From positions 1 through 12,359 of the forward strand of contig SKYX01000052.1 in the NCBI GenBank assembly GCA_007127655.1: a stretch of DNA of 12,359 nucleotides, read 5' to 3'. The DNA comes from Desulfonatronum sp. (GTDB taxonomy: Bacteria > Desulfobacterota > Desulfovibrionia > Desulfovibrionales > Desulfonatronaceae). Each line of letters opens with the position of its first letter. Position 1 is the stretch's first letter. Of this stretch, positions 5,625-12,359 are shown piece by piece. Made by a program: the position numbers and the translations under genes. The notes beneath the pieces were generated by a model. It made no database searches. It was not told where the DNA came from and saw nothing but the letters and a program-made list of their open reading frames with translations.

Positions 5625-7524
5625 AGGACCGGAGCCGCCGCTTGTCCCCTACCCGCACCGTTATTTTCTCCTTGTCCAGGTATTCCAACAGCGGAATGGT
5701 GTATTTGCGGGACAGGCCGGTGACGGTTCGGAAATCCGAAGGCTCCATCTCCGGGTTGTCCCGGAAAAAGCCTCTGACCATCTCCCTTATCTTCTCCAGA
5801 GCCTGGGAGGTGAAAAACATCTCCTCCTTGACCTTGACCAACTCGCCCTGCTCCTGGAGCAGGCGGAAGACCGGGGCAGCCTCCTTCATTTCCAGGTCCA
5901 GGGGGGACAGGACGTCCTTGACGTTGGGTGGGGTCAGGCCGCCTTGTGCGTAGGCTTGCAGGATGGCGCCGCGCAGCTTGGCCTGGTCCGAGGCCAGGGA
6001 CACCTTGTGCCCGGGGAGGCGGAACAGGTCGCCGTCCGCGGCCAGGTCGCCCTGCTTCAGGGTCCGCTCCAGGACGAAATGAAACAGCTTGGGGTGCAGT
6101 TTCCGTCCCCAGCCCGAGGCCAGGGCCCCCCGGGAAACGCCCTGCTTCATGGGCTCCTTGCGGTGAAATTCCTCGACATGCTCCACGATGCCCGCGCCGA
6201 GTTCCTGGGTCAGCCGACCATGGACATACGTCCGGTCTTCCCGCTCGAACAGAAAGGCCTCCTGCCTGCCACCCAAAAGTTGGAGCTGCTTTTCCAATTC
6301 CTTGGTTTCCAGGCAGGTCAAGGTCCGCAACTGTCCAAAGGTCAGTCCGGACAATCCGGCCAGTTCGAGCTGAAGCAGGATGCGCTGGTCTCCCTGGGCC
6401 CCGGCCAGTTCTCCCAGCCGGCCAACGGTCGGCGAATGGCGTTTGACCTTGCGACCCAGGGGATTGACCAGCTTGCCGCCGGCCACGGTGCGCAGCGGCG
6501 AGAACGAACGGAGCACGCAGCGGTCGCCGTACATCCCGACCATGGGCTCTTCGAACCGGACCTGGGTCATGGCCGTCTGGCCCGGCTCCAGTTTGTCCCG
6601 GTCCAAAAAGTAAATTCTGGCCAGAGATTCCCGGGTGCCGTGGTGAAAGTGAATCTGGGTGCGGTGTTTCAAGGCCTTGGGCGTGGAAGGCAGGCAGGTC
6701 AGTTCCAGGTCCCAGGTGGTGCTGGGAAAAAGGGTGCCGGGATGCGTCAGAACCATGCCTCGCTCCAGGTCTTCCACCTCCAGGCCGTGCAGGTTCACCG
6801 CCGTGCGCTGCCCCACCTCGGCCCGCTCCTGGGAGTCGCCGTGGACCTGCAAGCCCCGGGTCTTGCTTTTCAACCCCTTGGGTGCGATTTCCAGATCGTC
6901 GCCCACCTTGAGCGCCCCGGAAATCAGGGTTCCCGTGGCCACTGTGCCGTGTCCGCGCATGGTGAAGATCCGGTCCACGGGCAGCCGGAACACGTCCGAG
7001 CGGGGCTCCCGGTGAAATTCTCCGGCCAGCCCGGCGATTTCCAGCCGCAACTCGTCCAGCCCGATCCCCTTGTGCGCGGAAACCGGCATCATCGGGGATT
7101 CGGCCAGAAACGTAGGCTCCAAAAAGGCGCGCACATCCTCTTGGACCAGTTCCAACCACTCCTCCTCCACCATATCCACCTTGGTCAAGGCCACCAGCCC
7201 ACGTCGGATGCCCAGGAGCGTACAGATTTCCAGGTGTTCACGGGTCTGGGGCATAACGCCCTCGTCCGCGGCGATCACCAACAGCACGAAGTCGATCCCC
7301 GCAGCCCCGGCCACCATATTCTTCACGAACCGCTCGTGCCCGGGCACGTCCACCACGCCCAGCCGGACATCGCCGGGCAGATCCAGAAACGCGAAGCCCA
7401 GTTCGATGGTAATGCCGCGCTTTTTCTCCTCCTGCAGTCGGTCGCAGTCGATACCGGTCAGGGCCTTGACCAAACTGGTCTTGCCGTGATCGATGTGGCC
7501 CGCGGTGCCCATGATGATCGCCAT
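5623..7524 (-). CDS. selB: Selenocysteine-specific translation elongation factor SelB
   Basis: SelB is the GTPase that delivers selenocysteinyl-tRNA to the ribosome at UGA codons marked by a SECIS hairpin. The 633 aa fit the family. G1 is GHIDHGKT (9-16), the effector loop is [10 protein letters not shown] with Thr39, G3 is DVPGHE (59-64) and G4 TKVD (114-117). Domains II and III follow (about 175-350, with [16 protein letters not shown]), then the tandem winged helices that bind SECIS RNA (about 370-633). ATG 7524 is chosen because the GTPase domain starts there and AAAGGA lies about ten bases upstream; a TTG-type extension to 7569 would run into the adjacent repeat. It is separated from the phosphoesterase by a MITE-like element, so it may have its own promoter. 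No selA, selC or selD is in the window. Confidence 0.97.
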   Translation of the reverse strand: MAIIMGTAGHIDHGKTSLVKALTGIDCDRLQEEKKRGITIELGFAFLDLPGDVRLGVVDVPGHERFVKNMVAGAAGIDFVLLVIAADEGVMPQTREHLEICTLLGIRRGLVALTKVDMVEEEWLELVQEDVRAFLEPTFLAESPMMPVSAHKGIGLDELRLEIAGLAGEFHREPRSDVFRLPVDRIFTMRGHGTVATGTLISGALKVGDDLEIAPKGLKSKTRGLQVHGDSQERAEVGQRTAVNLHGLEVEDLERGMVLTHPGTLFPSTTWDLELTCLPSTPKALKHRTQIHFHHGTRESLARIYFLDRDKLEPGQTAMTQVRFEEPMVGMYGDRCVLRSFSPLRTVAGGKLVNPLGRKVKRHSPTVGRLGELAGAQGDQRILLQLELAGLSGLTFGQLRTLTCLETKELEKQLQLLGGRQEAFLFEREDRTYVHGRLTQELGAGIVEHVEEFHRKEPMKQGVSRGALASGWGRKLHPKLFHFVLERTLKQGDLAADGDLFRLPGHKVSLASDQAKLRGAILQAYAQGGLTPPNVKDVLSPLDLEMKEAAPVFRLLQEQGELVKVKEEMFFTSQALEKIREMVRGFFRDNPEMEPSDFRTVTGLSRKYTIPLLEYLDKEKITVRVGDKRRLRS

Positions 7525-7557
7525 GCGGATTGTTCCTTTGTAAAAACTCGGTTTGTT

Positions 7558-7715
7558 GTAACTGCTCAAAAGGGCTGGGCATTGCCTGAAAGCCCCGCAA
7601 CCTCAGGATTCCTGCCTGCGCGGGAATGGCTTGAGATGGCTCGTTCTTTCCAACTCGTCATTCCCGCGAAGACGGGAATCCAGGTCATGCTTGTCACTCT
7701 TTTTTGAACAGTTAC
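7558..7715. mobile_element. 158-bp MITE-like element with terminal inverted repeats
   Basis: The ends are GTAACTGCTCAAAA (7558-7571) and TTTTGAACAGTTAC (7702-7715), inverted copies with 13 of 14 matches. Outside them lie GGTTTGTT (7550-7557) and GGTTGGTT (7716-7723), an 8-bp direct repeat with one mismatch that looks like a target-site duplication. Inside are two inverted copies of a REP-like unit (7606-7628 and 7659-7681). There is no coding capacity, so mobilisation would need a transposase in trans. It sits between the metallophosphoesterase and selB, 33 bp ahead of the selB start. Confidence 0.6.
7606..7681. repeat. Inverted pair of REP-like GGATTCC...GGGAATG units
   Basis: The unit at 7606-7628 and the reverse complement of 7659-7681 agree at 20 of 23 positions. 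Each unit is itself a small hairpin; the right one is ATTCCCG-N6-CGGGAAT (7660-7679). The motif is of the widespread CATTCCCGCG...GGGAATCC kind found between genes in many proteobacteria. It forms the core of the 158-bp element. Confidence 0.7.
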
Positions 7716-7737
7716 GGTTGGTTGACGTGTCGCCCCG

Positions 7738-8202
7738 CTACTCCGGCAACGTGATCAGTTCCGGGTGCATGGCGTCATCCTCGATGTGGATATAGGCCAT
7801 GGAAATCGGCAGGGTGAATCGTTTCGGCCCGATGCTGCCCGGATTGAGATACAGTACGTCGTCCTGGTAAGCGATATCCGGGGTGTGGGTGTGGCCGTGG
7901 ATCACGGCGTCCACGCCCGCGGCCTTGGGATCCAGGTCCAGTTGGTACAGGTCGTGGAGTACGTAAAAACGCTTTCCGGCGAATTCCACCGCCTCGGTTT
8001 TGGGCATGGGATCGCCTGAAGCGGGCCGATCCATGTTGCCCCGGACGAACACGGTGCGCTGGATGCCTTGTAGAGCGTCGATGATCTCCGGGCCGCAAAC
8101 GTCCCCGGCATGGAGGATCAGGTCGCAATCTTGCAATACCGTCAGGGCGCTGGGCCGCAGCAGGCCATGGGTGTCCGATATCACGCCGACAAGCCGACTC
8201 AT
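7738..8202 (-). CDS. YfcE/MJ0936-type metallophosphoesterase
   Basis: Small phosphodiesterase or phosphatase with a binuclear metal centre, 154 aa, cytosolic. All signature motifs are present: SDTHG (Asp10, His12), AGD (Asp34), RGNMD (Asn56, Asp58), VLHD (His83), IHGHTHTP (His104, His106) and LNPGS. The family includes the phosphodiesterases YfcE and MJ0936; the natural substrate is rarely known. The start is ATG 8202, with GGAG seven bases upstream; a GTG three bases earlier is possible but too close to the ribosome site. It is the last gene of the tight minus-strand run, starting 25 bases after the glutaminyl cyclase stop. After it comes the MITE-like element. Confidence 0.93.
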   Translation of the reverse strand: MSRLVGVISDTHGLLRPSALTVLQDCDLILHAGDVCGPEIIDALQGIQRTVFVRGNMDRPASGDPMPKTEAVEFAGKRFYVLHDLYQLDLDPKAAGVDAVIHGHTHTPDIAYQDDVLYLNPGSIGPKRFTLPISMAYIHIEDDAMHPELITLPE

Positions 8203-8227
8203 CACTTAACTCCTTTTGAACTCCGCT

Positions 8228-9034
8228 TCAGTTCCTCGGAACGACTTCGATTTCAAACAACACCGGCCACAGCTTGCCGGTTACGAATATCCTCTGCTTC
8301 TCCGGGTCATAGGCGATTCCGTTGGGCACGGCATCCGATGATCTCTGTCGCGGCCCAAGAATCCCGTTCAGATCGACCCGGGCCACGATGTGCCCGTCGC
8401 CTGGATCGACGCGGATTATCTCGTCCATGGGAAAGATTTTGGCCCAGATCTCGCCCTCGATGTATTCCAACTCGTTCAGGCCACGCTGGGGCCGACCCTG
8501 GTCATGAACCGCGATCCGTCCGGTTTCCCGGAAGGTGTTCGGATCTAGACGGCGCAAGATATGAGAGCCGTCGCTGAGGATCAGCCCCTGGTCGTCCTGG
8601 GTCAGTCCCCAACCCTCGCCGGGGTAGGTGAAGGTCTCCAGTTGGTCGAAAGTGTCCAGGGCGTAAACGAAGCCGGTGCCGGACTTCCAAGTGACCTGGA
8701 TGAGTCGCTCATCCCAGATGGCCAGGCCTTCTCCGAAGTACTTGGGCGGAAGGTTCCGCTTGCGCAGCACGCGACCGGTGGCCAATTCGACCTTGCGCAG
8801 CGAGGACGTACCCCAGCCCCCGGTGCTTTCGTAGAGATGCCCGTCATGAAACAGCAGCCCTTGGGTGAAAGCCGCGGGGTCGTGGGGAAAGGTGTTGATC
8901 ACCCGAAAGGTTTTTTGGTGCGGGATGGGAAATTCAGGTTGGGCAAGCAGCCGGGAGGGAAACAGCTTCAGAACCCCCATGCCCGTCAGCGTGGCGATGC
9001 CGGCGGCAAGAGCTAAAAACCGTCGTCTGTGCAT
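8228..9034 (-). CDS. Exported glutaminyl-peptide cyclotransferase (plant/bacterial beta-propeller type)
   Basis: Glutamine cyclotransferase of 268 aa that converts N-terminal Gln of peptides to pyroglutamate. The mature part matches the five-bladed propeller family: FTQGLLF and YESTGGWGTSSLRKV near residues 57-81 hold the conserved Glu, followed by FGEGLAIW, the WGLTQDDQGLILSDGS segment, LNELEYIEGEIWAKIF and the C-terminal PNGIAYDPEKQRIFVTGK. The N-terminus HRRRFLALAAG (RRxFL) and the hydrophobic stretch to about Ala31 resemble a Tat-type signal, although the usual S/T and K are missing, so it acts outside the cytoplasm. Translation starts at ATG 9034 with no clear Shine-Dalgarno, 21 bases after the intramembrane protease stop, which suggests coupling to that gene. 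Confidence 0.93.
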   Translation of the reverse strand: MHRRRFLALAAGIATLTGMGVLKLFPSRLLAQPEFPIPHQKTFRVINTFPHDPAAFTQGLLFHDGHLYESTGGWGTSSLRKVELATGRVLRKRNLPPKYFGEGLAIWDERLIQVTWKSGTGFVYALDTFDQLETFTYPGEGWGLTQDDQGLILSDGSHILRRLDPNTFRETGRIAVHDQGRPQRGLNELEYIEGEIWAKIFPMDEIIRVDPGDGHIVARVDLNGILGPRQRSSDAVPNGIAYDPEKQRIFVTGKLWPVLFEIEVVPRN

Positions 9035-9055
9035 GTTTTTTGTGGTCGCGAGGTG

Positions 9056-9460
9056 TTAAAATCGGTAAAAAAAACAAAGATTATAGCCGAAATGCACCAG
9101 GACGCAGGGCAGGATGCGCCCGTGCCTGTCCCAGATCCATCCAAAAATCAGGGAGGGAAAAAACACGGCCGCGGCCCAGAGTGGTGGCTGGGCAAACAGG
9201 TGTGCCGCGGCGAAACAGGCCGACGCGGCAAGATTGGCCAGGGTCAACGGGCCCCAGCTTCGCAAAAACAAGGGACGTCCGCGCAACCACTCCTGCAGCA
9301 GTCCCCGGAACACCACTTCCTCGGTCAGGGCCAGCAGCCCCAGTCTCCACAGGGCAACGGAAACCCCGGGTTCGGGCAAAAGCCATGCTGAAGGAGCCAG
9401 AGCCAGGGCGGTGTAGAGCCATGGGTCCCGAAACCACGCTCCTCGTTTTACAGCTTGCAC
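9056..9460 (-). CDS. Small CPBP-family glutamic intramembrane protease
   Basis: Membrane protein of about 134 aa with the CPBP (CAAX protease / bacteriocin-processing) signature: EEVVFRG with the paired glutamates (about residues 47-53), CFAAAHLF with its histidine, and a final HFGYN. It carries about four hydrophobic segments, including YTALALAPSAWLLP, the FAAAHLF region and a VFFPSLIFGWIW helix. The family is often longer, so this is a compact form; it resembles the small proteases of protein-sorting systems such as JDVT-CTERM, but I cannot confirm that. The frame is open upstream to 9976, but that part only shadows the stress-protein gene. I place the start at GTG 9460, which overlaps the stress-protein stop by 13 bases; no ATG is available and no strong ribosome site is seen, so the exact start is uncertain. 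Confidence 0.8.
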   Translation of the reverse strand: MQAVKRGAWFRDPWLYTALALAPSAWLLPEPGVSVALWRLGLLALTEEVVFRGLLQEWLRGRPLFLRSWGPLTLANLAASACFAAAHLFAQPPLWAAAVFFPSLIFGWIWDRHGRILPCVLVHFGYNLCFFYRF

Positions 9461-10308
9461 GGGTAGCCGCAAACCCACAGGCTCGCGCCGCACAACCTGC
9501 GGGACAGTCGCAAACTGACCGAACCGAACTGCCGGTCCGCCATCATCCCCCGCCCGGTTCCGGCTCGCCCCACAGCTACGGCAGCGTAGCGACCCCGATC
9601 CGCTTCTTCGAGAATTCCTTGAGCATGGTCCTCCGCGGTCAGCACCTTGGTTGAGATCCGTGACTCGGCAACGGCGTTGGCCCGCAGCATGCGCACCGCA
9701 TTGTCCAGAATCAACGTCTCGTCCCGATGGTCCCGCCGGTTTGGGTCGGCCAGGTAGGCCACGGTGATGGCATGGCGTTGCTCCGTGGCGCACATCATGC
9801 CCACGTGGTCGGCGGCGCACAGGCCGGGTTTGGAGCCGTCCACGCAGAGCAAGACGCCAGATCGAGTCAGATCCGGCTCCCGACAGATCCAGAAGGGAAA
9901 ATCCAGGTCTTGGTCGAAAACGGTTTCCTTGAACGCGGTATTCAAGTGCTCTTCCAAGCGGCGAATACCCCGGCAACCAAGAACCACCGCATCGTAGCGG
10001 TGGTGATCCGCCACCTTGGCGATGTCGGAAATGCGAAGAAAAGGCTTGCCATCCGCGTCCAGGCGCGTTTTTGTGATCGAGAATCCCTTTTCCTCAAGCA
10101 TGACCACGGCCCAGTTCAAGGCGTCCGGCGAGGAGAGCCGGTCCGGGTCGTCCCCAGCCAGGTCGGTTTGGGGCGTCAGGGCCAGGTCGATCAGCAAATC
10201 CTCGGCCGGTTGAAAGAAATTGCTCACGAAACGTGCACCGTGGAGCAGGGCCGGATCCTCGCTGACGCAGATCAGCAGTTTGCGAAGGAACAGGTTGGGA
10301 TCGGGCAT
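9448..10308 (-). CDS. Two-domain universal stress protein (UspA family)
   Basis: Tandem Usp protein of about 286 aa, cytosolic. The first domain begins LFLRKLLICVSEDPALLHGA and ends VVLGCRGIRRLEEHL; its nucleotide loop is degenerate, with no GS after the glycines. The second begins SGVLLCVDGSKPG and ends VAVGRAGTGRG...FGSVS, which retains the ATP-type G-x2-G...G-S loop. The protein may therefore bind nucleotide only in the C-terminal half. The frame is open back to a TTG at 10398, overlapping the YjbQ gene, but that extension has no family features. ATG 10308, with GGAGG 14 bases upstream, fits better and leaves a 53-base gap. It is followed directly by the intramembrane protease. Its role in the operon is unclear; a stress or signalling input is only inferred. 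Confidence 0.88.
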   Translation of the reverse strand: MPDPNLFLRKLLICVSEDPALLHGARFVSNFFQPAEDLLIDLALTPQTDLAGDDPDRLSSPDALNWAVVMLEEKGFSITKTRLDADGKPFLRISDIAKVADHHRYDAVVLGCRGIRRLEEHLNTAFKETVFDQDLDFPFWICREPDLTRSGVLLCVDGSKPGLCAADHVGMMCATEQRHAITVAYLADPNRRDHRDETLILDNAVRMLRANAVAESRISTKVLTAEDHAQGILEEADRGRYAAVAVGRAGTGRGMMADRQFGSVSLRLSRRLCGASLWVCGYPCKL

Positions 10309-10361
10309 GGTTTCCAGAAGAACCTCCGAGGTGGGCACGACGGCAACCCCGTAAACGCCGG

Positions 10362-10769
10362 TCAGGCCGGTCTCGCTGAAGGAAACCACTTCAGCCAAAG
10401 CTTGCGGGAGCGCGGACCGTCGAACTCCGCCAGAAAGACCCCCTGCCAGAGGCCCAGCAACAGCCTTCCCTCCTCAACCAGGACCCGGAGGTCCGATCCA
10501 AGCAGAGAGGCTTTGACGTGGGCGTCGCTGTTGCCTTCGGCGTGCTGGTAGTCGCCCTTATGCGGGACAAGACGCTGTAATGTCGTCACGATGTCCCGGA
10601 CCACAGTGGGGTCGGCGTTCTCGTTGATGGTCAGCCCGGCGGTGGTGTGCGGACAAAACAGCACAAGCATGCCGTCCCGAAATTCATGGTTGCGGACGAT
10701 GTCCTGCACCTGGGCCGTGACGTCCACCATTACTTCGCGTTGCGGAGTCTGAATGGTCAATTCCTGCAT
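10362..10769 (-). CDS. YjbQ / UPF0047 family protein
   Basis: Protein of 135 aa, the normal size of the YjbQ family. The diagnostic segments are CPHTTAGLTINENADP (about residues 41-56), then HKGDYQHAEGNSDAHVKASL, and LGLWQGVFLAEFDGPRSR at the C-terminus. The conserved His residues lie on a trimer-forming fold. Members can replace thiamine-phosphate synthase in vivo, but the physiological role is not settled. ATG 10769 has GGAGGAAG about five bases upstream; the long open frame reaching 11093 is not coding. It appears to be the first gene of the minus-strand run YjbQ, Usp, protease, glutaminyl cyclase, phosphoesterase, because a terminator hairpin (10921-10948) separates it from the cytochrome b gene. 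Confidence 0.94.
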   Translation of the reverse strand: MQELTIQTPQREVMVDVTAQVQDIVRNHEFRDGMLVLFCPHTTAGLTINENADPTVVRDIVTTLQRLVPHKGDYQHAEGNSDAHVKASLLGSDLRVLVEEGRLLLGLWQGVFLAEFDGPRSRKLWLKWFPSARPA

Positions 10770-10806
10770 GCACTTCCTCCGTTGTCTCTCTGGGGATATT
10801 CGCTCC

Positions 10807-10824
10807 CCGGAATGGTCGTTCCGG
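10807..10824. promoter_or_regulatory. Perfect inverted repeat CCGGAA-N6-TTCCGG upstream of yjbQ
   Basis: Six-base arms lie 38-55 bp upstream of the YjbQ start codon. It could be an operator or a 5' UTR hairpin. A weak sigma-70-like TTGCAC lies just upstream on the minus strand without a good -10. Confidence 0.3.
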
Positions 10825-10920
10825 CATGATCGGAATCCAAAAAACAGGTGCAAGAATGACAGAAACCCGGGGAACAAACAAGAGAGATGAAGCGCTGGAG
10901 CGGGAAGAAAGCAAGGAGGG

Positions 10921-10948
10921 CGGGCGCGAATCCGTGAATTCGCGCCCG
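10921..10948 (-). terminator. Terminator-like hairpin after the cytochrome b gene
   Basis: CGGGCGCGAAT (10921-10931) and ATTCGCGCCCG (10938-10948) form a perfect 11-bp stem with a six-base loop, ten bases after the cytochrome b stop codon. Only a short pyrimidine-rich stretch, not a clean T-run, follows on the minus strand. Confidence 0.55.
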
Positions 10949-10957
10949 CGTGGAATG

Positions 10958-11434
10958 TTATTTCTGTAAACGGGGCGACAGATACGTGGAGTTCCCGCTG
11001 ATTTTTGCCAGCAGGGCCAGAATGCCGAACAGCAGGGCCGCAGCCAGGTGGGACCAGCCGATGAGCATGACAGCTTCCGGGGAAAAGGACCATTCAGGCA
11101 GGTTCTTGAGCACTCGGAAAAAGCCCGTGCCAATCAGGGCGGTCACGGTTGCGACGCGGAGTCGGCCCCAGAGGGTGAGCCGGTACGTTCGGGAAAGGGC
11201 CCGGAGATGGATCACGGCCCAATAGGCGACCAGGGCCAGAAAGACCGCGGCCGCGACGTAGTGCAGGACGTGCTGGATGAAAAAGTCCGCTGTCCAGGCC
11301 AAACCGGGAATGTCCGCGATATGGTACCGCTTGAAAAGCGGCATCTGGCCCAGCCCGGAAACGGCCAGCACGAACACGCTGAGCGCGAAGATCCGCGTCT
11401 GCCAAGGAGAGATGGGTGACTTCGGACTACTCAT
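10958..11434 (-). CDS. Membrane cytochrome b-type subunit of a quinone-linked oxidoreductase
   Basis: Integral membrane protein of 158 aa with four predicted transmembrane segments (about 14-30, 51-77, 92-109 and 121-145). Several histidines sit in or near the helices: His38, His55, His58, His76 and His129. This is the pattern of a heme b anchor of the formate dehydrogenase / hydrogenase type that passes electrons to or from menaquinone. It is shorter than FdnI (about 217 aa). ATG 11434 overlaps the stop of the 4Fe-4S gene by eight bases (ATGAGTAG), with AAGGAG seven bases upstream, a classical coupled pair. The partner ferredoxin makes an Ohc-like or Fdn/Hyb-like module plausible; the catalytic subunit must be off the right edge or elsewhere. 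Confidence 0.82.
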   Translation of the reverse strand: MSSPKSPISPWQTRIFALSVFVLAVSGLGQMPLFKRYHIADIPGLAWTADFFIQHVLHYVAAAVFLALVAYWAVIHLRALSRTYRLTLWGRLRVATVTALIGTGFFRVLKNLPEWSFSPEAVMLIGWSHLAAALLFGILALLAKISGNSTYLSPRLQK

Positions 11435-12359
11435 TGACGGACTCCTTCTGGGTCATGGCCCGCGCACCGGTCAGCAGCCCAGCGGCAATGCCCGCCAAAG
11501 GTGCCGCGACCAAGGCCCAGGTCAAGCTTTCCGCCTTGGCCATCACGTCCTGGACCGGCTCCAGATGCGGCCGTCCCGGGCCGGTCTGCATCGCACCATT
11601 CAGCACCTCAAAGGGCACCGGGGAAACATAGAAGGTGTTCGTCCCGCCGTTTTCTTCAGCCCCGTACACGTACCCATTCATGTCCGCGGCCAGCTTACGG
11701 GCCAGGTCCAACATTTCGGAACGCGGTCCGATGTGCTGAATGTGCATGGGGCAGACCTCGATGCACGCCGGTTCGTGTCCTTGGGCCACCCGCTGGTAAC
11801 AGCGGTCGCACTTGTACATCACCCCGTTCCCGGCAAACCTGGGCATCAGGTCCAGATACAACCCCACGCCGGTCTGGCGCTGCGGAATCTCCCAGGGACA
11901 GACGTCACGACACTTGCCCCCGCCCAGGCAGATCTTTTCGTTGATCCGCACAATCCCGTCGGATTGGCGAAAGGCCGCGCCCCAGGGGCAAAGATTGGCG
12001 CAGGGCGGGTTTTGGCAATGCAGGCAGCGCCTGGGGACGTGCAGTTCGAAAGGCTTGCCGTTCCACTCCCCGGCGGCGGTTTGGATATATAGCCAGTTGT
12101 ACGGCGTCAGCCGGTCGTCCGTGAACCGCCGCTCCGTCCAGTCCTCGGCCTGCACCCGCTTGGGGAACATCTCCGGAAAGGGCTTTGCCGGCTTGGGATG
12201 CTTGAACCCGTTAACCTCCCGGCAGGCTTCCACGCAGGCCCCGCAGTTGATGCACTGGCTGATGTCCAGGACCGTGGCCAACTCTTCCGGACGACCGGCT
12301 GACTCGGCGGAGCCGGCGTTCATGGGCAAAAGCGCCGCCGCACCGGCCACTCCCGCGGC
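11427..12359 (-). CDS. Four-cluster 4Fe-4S ferredoxin subunit (FdnH/HybA-like), 5' end cut by window edge
   Basis: Electron-transfer subunit carrying four cysteine groups: CINCGACVEAC; CLHCQNPPCANLCP; CLGGGKCRDVCPW; and CDRCYQRVAQGHEPACIEVCP. That is the arrangement of four [4Fe-4S] clusters in FdnH, HybA and related proteins. A hydrophobic stretch near the C-terminus (ALVAAPLAGIAAGLL) should anchor it in the membrane. The visible N-terminus AAGVAGAAALLPMNAGSAE looks like the end of an export signal, so the cluster domain is probably periplasmic and the true start lies beyond the window; a GTG at 12350 is not credible as the start. It is coupled to the cytochrome b gene through an eight-base overlap. 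It probably links a periplasmic donor or acceptor to the quinone pool. The name of the complex cannot be settled from this fragment. Confidence 0.88.
   Translation of the reverse strand, partial: AAGVAGAAALLPMNAGSAESAGRPEELATVLDISQCINCGACVEACREVNGFKHPKPAKPFPEMFPKRVQAEDWTERRFTDDRLTPYNWLYIQTAAGEWNGKPFELHVPRRCLHCQNPPCANLCPWGAAFRQSDGIVRINEKICLGGGKCRDVCPWEIPQRQTGVGLYLDLMPRFAGNGVMYKCDRCYQRVAQGHEPACIEVCPMHIQHIGPRSEMLDLARKLAADMNGYVYGAEENGGTNTFYVSPVPFEVLNGAMQTGPGRPHLEPVQDVMAKAESLTWALVAAPLAGIAAGLLTGARAMTQKESVNE

Noticed and set aside
5944..7707. 587-codon open frame on the plus strand
   Set aside because: It is antisense to selB in a GC-rich region, has no family motifs, lacks a good start and runs into the repeat.
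9461..9976. Long N-terminal extension of the intramembrane protease frame
   Set aside because: It lies wholly inside the stress-protein gene in another frame and reads as low-complexity Arg/Gly-rich sequence; homology-like features begin only after 9460.
10770..11093. 108-codon upstream extension of YjbQ
   Set aside because: It crosses the terminator hairpin and the cytochrome b gene, and the 135-aa product from ATG 10769 is full length for the family.

Overview
The window looks like chromosomal DNA of a GC-rich anaerobic deltaproteobacterium, most likely a sulfate reducer of the Desulfovibrionales. This is an inference from gene content, not from a marker gene. The clues are an iron-containing alcohol dehydrogenase beside a GAF/sigma-54 activator, selB, a four-cluster ferredoxin subunit coupled to a membrane cytochrome b, and palindromic intergenic repeats. 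No rRNA, tRNA, CRISPR, transposase or phage gene was seen.

Left part (1-4534). A minus-strand beta-hydroxyacid dehydrogenase (cut at the left edge) diverges from a plus-strand sigma-54-dependent activator (GAF, AAA+, Fis-type HTH). A good -24/-12 sigma-54 promoter faces the dehydrogenase in the shared intergenic region. Downstream of the activator, on the plus strand, lie a 93-aa DUF4242 (SCO4226-like, putative nickel-binding) protein and a 381-aa iron-containing alcohol dehydrogenase. A conserved element of about 30 bp occurs upstream of both, so they may share a regulator. The activator may control some or all of these genes.

Middle (4535-5624). Two very strong hairpins follow the alcohol dehydrogenase. 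Next come a leader region with competing pairings, an unrecognised 185-aa helical protein, and a 129-bp imperfect palindromic repeat. That repeat ends inside the stop codon of selB and probably terminates transcription from both sides.

Right part (5623-12359). All genes are on the minus strand. In transcription order they are: a 4Fe-4S subunit (cut at the right edge) and a cytochrome b subunit, translationally coupled; a hairpin terminator; YjbQ-family protein; a two-domain universal stress protein; a CPBP-type intramembrane protease; an exported glutaminyl-peptide cyclotransferase; a YfcE-type metallophosphoesterase; a 158-bp MITE-like element with terminal inverted repeats and near-identical 8-bp flanks; and selB. 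The YjbQ-to-phosphoesterase genes are tightly spaced and look like one operon. SelB implies selenocysteine use elsewhere in the genome, since no selenoprotein or tRNA-Sec was found here.

No clearly new defence or mobile system is visible. The most unusual items are the unknown 185-aa gene with its structured leader, the shared element upstream of the DUF4242 and ADH genes, the protease/glutaminyl cyclase pair, and the two palindromic repeats.
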